Shown here: piece after piece, positions 5,215 to 8,773 of the stretch
How the letters are laid out: each line of letters opens with the position of its first letter
Position numbering within the stretch: position 1 is the first letter of the stretch
NCBI GenBank assembly: GCA_938049325.1
Contig: CALICC010000107.1
Location: forward strand, 1-8,773
From: an uncultured Ilumatobacter sp.
GTDB lineage: Bacteria; Actinomycetota; Acidimicrobiia; Acidimicrobiales; Ilumatobacteraceae
Length of the DNA: 8,773 bases
Reading direction: 5' to 3'
Position numbers and translations under genes: made by a program
Notes under the pieces: generated by a model
Seen by the model: the letters and a program-made list of their open reading frames with translations, nothing else
The model's database searches: none
Told to the model about the DNA's origin: nothing

Positions 5215-7926
5215 TCAGATCGTGATCAAGAGCGATGGCGTCTTGAAGCTCTGGTTGTTGAACGGATCGACCGCTCGCACCTGGTAGTAGTTCGCACCGG
5301 GCGACGGCGTGGTCACGAGGCTTGCGGTCGTCACGAAGTCGATCACCTGGTTGTTGCGGAACACGATGTAGATCGGCACGCCGCTCGCGTCGAACGATGG
5401 GTCCCAGGTCAGTGTCACGTCGCCGCCGGCTCCGACGGTGCCGGCGAGGTTGAGCGGCGTGGTCGGTGCGACGGTGTCGGGGCCGATGACGTCGAAGACG
5501 AGTGACGGCGTGCGGAAGCTGATGTTGCCGGCCGCGTCTCGAGCTTCGACCTGGAAGTAGTTGATGCCGACGGGTGGCGAGACCACGACCGCTGTCGGTC
5601 CCGTGACCACGTCGATCTGCACACCGTTGCGGAACACGATGTAGTCGACCACGCCGGTGGCATCGAACGACGGATCCCATGTGAGGGTGACGTCGTCGTC
5701 GACTTGGGTTCCAGCCAGGTTGAGTGGCGAGGTGGGTGCCACCGTGTCAGGTCCGGTCACCTCGAAGACCAATGGAGGAGTGCGGAAGCTGATGTTGCCG
5801 GCCGCGTCTCGAGCTTCGACCTGGAAGTAGTTGATGCCGACGGGTGGCGAGACCACGACCGCTGTCGGTCCCGTGACCACGTTGGTCTCGCTGCCGTTAC
5901 GCAGGACGCGGTAGCTGGCGACGCCGGTGTCGTCGGTGGATGGGGTCCAGGTGAGGGTGACGTTGCCGCCTGCGCCGAGGGTGCCGGCGAGGTTCGTCGG
6001 CGTCGATGGCCTGGTGGTGTCGGGTGCCTCGATCGTGACCAGCGCCGACGGTGTGCGCAAGCTCGTGTTGCCTGCGGCGTCGCGTGCTTGCACCTGGAAG
6101 TAGCTGTCGCCGGGCGGAGGTGCCGGGATGGTTGCTGCGGTGACGGTGACCACGTCGACCTGGGCGCCGTTGCGAAGCACCAAATAGTCGACAACGCCGA
6201 CAGCGTCGGTCGAGGCGTCCCAATTCAGGGTGACGCTGCCGTTTGTTTGCAGCGTGGCGGTGAGATTCTGCGGCGTCGTCGGGTTGGTCGTGTCGTTGTC
6301 GGCGGCGGTGAAGACCGGTGTCGTTGCGGAGCGGTTGCCGGTGAAGTCGGTGGCTCGTACGAAGTAGCGGTCGTCGGCGGTGCCGTCGGGGTCGCGGAAG
6401 GTCTGCAGCGAGATGTACGACGCAAGGACCTCGTCATTCTTCAGCACCTCGTACCGGACCTCGCCACCGCGGTCGTCTTCGCTGCCGGTCCAGGCGAGGT
6501 TCACGCCGTTGGAGACGGCGGTGGCGGTTGCTGCGGTCGGTGTGGGCGGTGGCGTGGTGTCGGCCGCACAGAACTTGGCGAACCCGCCGACGTAGCGCGG
6601 CACGCTGCCGTCGTAGCTGCCCTGATCGAAGTCGCCGCCGGACCACAGGCAATCGGTGGAGTCGGCGAACAGTTCCCAGCTTCCTTCGCCATTGTCGGCG
6701 CGGATCTGTGGGTACCACGTGAGGTTGTCGTGGCTGCCACCGATGGTCCCATCCCAGGCGCTCATCCAGCGGGCGGGCGTGCGTGACGTCCAGCCTTCGA
6801 GGTCGACGGCGTCGGTCGTGTCGGCGTACTGGTAGGTCTCGTAGTTGGCATGGCTGCCCTGGTAGATGATGCCGTTCATCTCGACGAGGGCTTGGCCGTC
6901 GCCCCACGGATCGCTGACGAACCCGCGCAACAACCCGTAGTCACTCTTGCGATACACCTGCGTGAGGTGTTGGGCGCCCGTCATCCAGATCTCGTCGCCG
7001 AGAGAGAGGATCGCCTGCTGGTACGAGTTGAGCGTGTTCTCCGTGAACGTGCGGACGTGGGGCAGAAGGCCGGGCACGAGGTTGCCGTTCGCTGGTTGCA
7101 CCGCACCCATACCGATCGACCACACGTCGTTGATGTAGAAGAAGTTGCCAACGATGTAGACGCGGTCGTCGGTGGCGTCGATGTCGAACACGATGCCGTC
7201 GACGTTGGGAAGGAACGCGCCGTCCGCGTTGGCGGTGTCGAGGCGCACGCGGGCGATTCGTCCGGCGTTCTTGGTGTTGCCATCGGGGCCGGTCACGCGC
7301 GTGAAGTTGCCACCGAAGTAGATGAGGTTGTCCTGGATGTCGAGGGTGCGAACGAGTGCCCGGTCGCTGCTGCCCGTGAGGCCGATGCCGACGCGCCAGT
7401 TCGGGTCGACATCGCCCGTGATCGGGTCGAGCATCGCAAGGGCGGCGGTGTCGGCGTCGCCGTTGACGTTGCTGAACTGGCCGGCGACGAGCAGCTTGCC
7501 GTCGTCGGTTGCCTTGAGGTCCCAGACGTTGCCGTTCAGGGTCGGTCGGAACGAGCTGATCCAGTCGCCGGTGTTGCGGTCGAAGGCGGCGAGGTAGCGC
7601 TGCGTGACCCGTGCTCCGGTGGTGCCATTCTCGACCTGGGTGAACTTGCCACCGACGTACATGGTGTCGCCGATTTCAGCGAAGGAGGTGACGCGGATGT
7701 TGGTGTTGGGGAACGAGTCGTTGTTCTCGTTGATGCCGGTGACTCCGTACAGCAACGGCTCGGTGCGCTCCGAGACGAGTGGGTCCGCAACGACGGGAAT
7801 CGCCGGAAGGCCGTCGTCGGGAATCGGGTCCGCGGCGCCCGCGAAATTCGATGGGGTGAGCACCAGGGATGCCGCTGCAATCGCGACCGCTCCGAGTCGT
7901 GCTGTACCTCTACGGGTGGTTTTCAT
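5215..7926 (-). CDS. Secreted beta-propeller and fibronectin type III repeat protein
   Basis: A 903-residue exported protein of unknown function. Residues 1-31 form a Sec signal peptide (MKTTRR, hydrophobic core, likely cleavage after AGA). Residues about 75-440 contain seven recurring units of the type D-x-(hydrophobic)-Y-V-G-G-x-F-x-x-V, for example DTMYVGGKFTQV (87-98), GKLLVAGQFSNVNG (143-156), NLIYFGGNFTRV (200-211) and DRVYIVGNFFYI (254-265), with degenerate ones near 311, 350 and 424. They resemble delta-60/DUF5122-type repeats and suggest a seven-bladed propeller. Five fibronectin type III domains follow: about 456-541, 544-633, 636-724, 727-814 and 817-903, each with an LxWxxS-like core and a YFQVxARDxxGN ending. 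The only cysteines of the mature chain, C426 and C453, flank the last propeller unit and could form a disulfide. There is no LPxTG, lipobox or C-terminal membrane segment, so it is released or held non-covalently. The ATG start has no good Shine-Dalgarno. Adhesion or polymer binding is a guess. Confidence 0.88.
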   Translation of the reverse strand: MKTTRRGTARLGAVAIAAASLVLTPSNFAGAADPIPDDGLPAIPVVADPLVSERTEPLLYGVTGINENNDSFPNTNIRVTSFAEIGDTMYVGGKFTQVENGTTGARVTQRYLAAFDRNTGDWISSFRPTLNGNVWDLKATDDGKLLVAGQFSNVNGDADTAALAMLDPITGDVDPNWRVGIGLTGSSDRALVRTLDIQDNLIYFGGNFTRVTGPDGNTKNAGRIARVRLDTANADGAFLPNVDGIVFDIDATDDRVYIVGNFFYINDVWSIGMGAVQPANGNLVPGLLPHVRTFTENTLNSYQQAILSLGDEIWMTGAQHLTQVYRKSDYGLLRGFVSDPWGDGQALVEMNGIIYQGSHANYETYQYADTTDAVDLEGWTSRTPARWMSAWDGTIGGSHDNLTWYPQIRADNGEGSWELFADSTDCLWSGGDFDQGSYDGSVPRYVGGFAKFCAADTTPPPTPTAATATAVSNGVNLAWTGSEDDRGGEVRYEVLKNDEVLASYISLQTFRDPDGTADDRYFVRATDFTGNRSATTPVFTAADNDTTNPTTPQNLTATLQTNGSVTLNWDASTDAVGVVDYLVLRNGAQVDVVTVTAATIPAPPPGDSYFQVQARDAAGNTSLRTPSALVTIEAPDTTRPSTPTNLAGTLGAGGNVTLTWTPSTDDTGVASYRVLRNGSETNVVTGPTAVVVSPPVGINYFQVEARDAAGNISFRTPPLVFEVTGPDTVAPTSPLNLAGTQVDDDVTLTWDPSFDATGVVDYIVFRNGVQIDVVTGPTAVVVSPPVGINYFQVEARDAAGNISFRTPSLVFDVIGPDTVAPTTPLNLAGTVGAGGDVTLTWDPSFDASGVPIYIVFRNNQVIDFVTTASLVTTPSPGANYYQVRAVDPFNNQSFKTPSLLITI
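5510..5612 (-). repeat. 103-bp perfect direct repeat, copy in FN3 domain 4
   Basis: These 103 bases are identical to 5780-5882 and encode residues 773-805 of the secreted protein plus flanking partial codons. The distance between copies is exactly 270 bp, or 90 codons, one fibronectin type III domain. Sequence on both sides of the match diverges clearly. Confidence 0.95.
5780..5882 (-). repeat. 103-bp perfect direct repeat, copy in FN3 domain 3
   Basis: Partner of 5510-5612, encoding residues 683-715 plus flanking partial codons. No synonymous difference separates the copies, although the neighbouring parts of domains 3 and 4 differ at many positions. Confidence 0.95.
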
Positions 7927-7950
7927 CGTGTCCGTTTCTGGGGAGGCCTG

Positions 7951-7967
7951 CGGGCGAGAAGCGCCCG
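7951..7967 (-). other. Hairpin in the 5' untranslated region of the secreted repeat-protein gene
   Basis: A 6-bp perfect GC stem with a 5-base loop (CGGGCG, CTTCT, CGCCCG on the minus strand) ends about 24 nt before the ATG. It could affect mRNA stability or translation. It matches no riboswitch that I recognise, and short GC stems are common by chance in such DNA. Confidence 0.3.
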
Positions 7968-7988
7968 GGCGTCACACTGGTTGCCGAA

Positions 7989-7994
7989 ATATTA
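7989..7994 (-). promoter_or_regulatory. Possible -10 box of the secreted repeat-protein gene
   Basis: On the minus strand this reads TAATAT, a good -10 hexamer in an otherwise GC-rich intergenic region. It would give a leader of roughly 55 nt including the hairpin at 7951-7967. The hexamer at 17-bp spacing upstream is ACGACC, not a recognisable -35 box, so the call rests on the -10 alone. Confidence 0.35.
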
Positions 7995-8033
7995 GTCGCT
8001 CGCGGCAGTCCGGTCGTGCTCGTCTTGCGGACT

Positions 8034-8049
8034 TCACCAAGAGTGGTGA
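8034..8049. promoter_or_regulatory. 16-bp perfect palindrome, candidate operator
   Basis: TCACCA, AGAG, TGGTGA: two 6-bp arms around a 4-bp centre, located midway in the 207-bp gap between the divergent secreted-protein and binding-protein genes. It is upstream of both candidate promoters, as expected for a dimeric regulator. The half-site TGGTGA recurs at 8107-8112, inside the candidate promoter of the binding-protein gene. No known regulator is assigned to it. Confidence 0.35.
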
Positions 8050-8098
8050 CGCACAGCGTCGCGTCGAACGCGGCGGGGCGCATTCGGACACTCGCGGG

Positions 8099-8133
8099 CC
8101 CGATTTTGGTGAGGGGCGTCCTAGGTTGGCGGC
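8099..8133 (+). promoter_or_regulatory. Candidate leaderless promoter of the binding-protein gene
   Basis: CCCGAT (8099-8104), 17 bp, TAGGTT (8122-8127), 6 bp, then the GTG start at 8134. There is no Shine-Dalgarno in the 6-bp gap. The layout is the same, hexamer for hexamer and spacer for spacer, as that in front of the EamA gene at 5145. Confidence 0.5.
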
Positions 8134-8773
8134 GTGATCGAGCCGGGGACCACATCACGACGTCGCAGTGTCGCAGGTGTTGCGATCGCGTTGGCTGTCA
8201 GCTTTGCGGCCTGCAGCGGGAGCGACGACGCCGGCTCGGAGGCGACGGCAGGATCTGGAGTCGAGGCAACGGTGGCGGCCGATGGCGACGACACCTTTGC
8301 CGCGGTCGGATCCGACCCCACGGTGCCCGGTACCGACACGCTCGATCCATCTGCGACCGCGGTTCCTACCGGGGATGGATCGGCACCTGCGCCGACCACC
8401 GACCCACCGCGCGAAGACGTTCCCGACGGAGCGCCCGTCGGAACGTCGACCACGGCGGCGCCGGTGCCGCTGCCCGACCCTGCCGCGATCGAGCGCGTCG
8501 TGTCGTTGTCGCCGAGCCACACTGAAACTCTGTTCGCGCTCGGTGCGGGCGACGTGGTCGTGGCGGTCGACAGTCGATCTGACTTTCCCGACGAGGCGCG
8601 TGCGCTGGGCGACGGCAACCTCGACGTGAGCTCGGCCACGCTCGACGCGGTGCGTTCCTACGCTCCCGACCTGGTGATCATCGGCAACGACCCGACTGGC
8701 ATGGCGAGCCGGTTGGCAGCGGTCGACATCGCGACGTACGTCGGCGCGCAGCCCGACTCGCTCGCCGAGGTGT
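8134..8773 (+). CDS. ABC transporter substrate-binding lipoprotein, BtuF/FecB type (3' partial)
   Basis: An open frame of 213 codons running off the right edge with no stop. The basic N-terminus SRRRS, hydrophobic segment (about 13-25) and lipobox FAAC give a lipidated cysteine at residue 27; the arginine run is only weakly Tat-like. Residues about 28-117 form a low-complexity Asp/Ala/Thr/Pro/Ser linker. From residue 119 the sequence IERVVSLSPSHTETLFALGA, then AVDSRSDFP, a LDAVRSYAPDLVI segment (170-182) and the following GN match the first lobe of the periplasmic binding domain used by ABC importers for vitamin B12, haem and ferric siderophores. The ligand cannot be told from this half. GTG 8134 is the first possible start, because an in-frame TAG lies at 8122-8124. 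Permease and ATPase genes would be expected to the right but are not visible. The gene is divergent from the secreted repeat-protein gene. Confidence 0.88.
   Translation, partial: MIEPGTTSRRRSVAGVAIALAVSFAACSGSDDAGSEATAGSGVEATVAADGDDTFAAVGSDPTVPGTDTLDPSATAVPTGDGSAPAPTTDPPREDVPDGAPVGTSTTAAPVPLPDPAAIERVVSLSPSHTETLFALGAGDVVVAVDSRSDFPDEARALGDGNLDVSSATLDAVRSYAPDLVIIGNDPTGMASRLAAVDIATYVGAQPDSLAEV

Noticed and set aside
5510..5882. Direct repeats as a CRISPR or mobile-element signature
   Set aside because: There are only two copies, both in frame within FN3 domains, with coding sequence between them and no inverted ends or target duplications.
5704..6786. Plus-strand open frame of 360 codons
   Set aside because: It is antisense to the FN3 repeats; its Gly/Val/Arg-rich sequence is the complement of repeat-domain codons and shows no independent motif.
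6850..7995. Plus-strand open frame of 381 codons
   Set aside because: It is antisense to the propeller region; Val/Asp/Ala/Glu-rich sequence without domains, and it runs through the start of the real gene.
7927..8133. Riboswitch (cobalamin or c-di-GMP) in the divergent intergenic region
   Set aside because: None of the conserved B12-box or c-di-GMP-I core sequences is visible on either strand, and the plus-strand promoter appears leaderless, leaving no room for an aptamer.
8121..8639. Minus-strand open frame of 172 codons at the right end
   Set aside because: It is antisense to the binding lipoprotein, whose signal peptide, lipobox and conserved domain are clear; the Ser/Thr/Gly-rich shadow mirrors its linker.

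Overview
The window looks like an ordinary chromosomal segment of a high-GC actinobacterium. The strong G/C bias at third codon positions, frequent GTG starts, two apparently leaderless promoters and the protein styles (TrpB2, acidic lipoproteins, fibronectin-repeat secreted proteins) would fit Acidimicrobiia such as Ilumatobacter. That placement is an impression from sequence style, not a search result. I see no tRNA, rRNA, CRISPR array, insertion sequence, phage gene or recognisable defence locus.

Layout from left to right. (1) A TrpB2-type tryptophan synthase beta chain on the + strand; its reading frame is already open at base 2, so the start lies outside the window. (2) A lipoprotein with beta-propeller motifs on the - strand, converging on trpB with only 4 bp between stop codons. 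(3) A divergent endonuclease/exonuclease/phosphatase-family protein on the + strand, 72 bp from the lipoprotein start. (4) A - strand pair: an EamA/DMT-type transporter followed by a membrane protein in which a YgjV-like N-terminus is fused to a GNAT-like domain; the two overlap by 4 bp and are very likely one operon. (5) A 903-residue secreted - strand protein with an apparent seven-repeat beta-propeller followed by five fibronectin type III domains. (6) A divergent + strand lipoprotein that begins a periplasmic-binding-protein domain of the B12/haem/siderophore type and runs off the right edge; no stop codon is reached.

The genes do not form one pathway. The common theme is envelope and transport: two lipoproteins, a secreted repeat protein, a drug/metabolite exporter and a membrane-anchored putative acetyltransferase. 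The most useful non-gene observations are a shared promoter layout (CCCGAT, 17 bp, TAGGTT, 6 bp, GTG) in front of both the EamA gene and the binding-protein gene; a 103-bp perfect DNA repeat, exactly one domain (270 bp) apart, inside the fibronectin-repeat gene; and a 16-bp perfect palindrome between the two divergent genes at the right. I found no convincing evidence of a previously undescribed multi-gene system.
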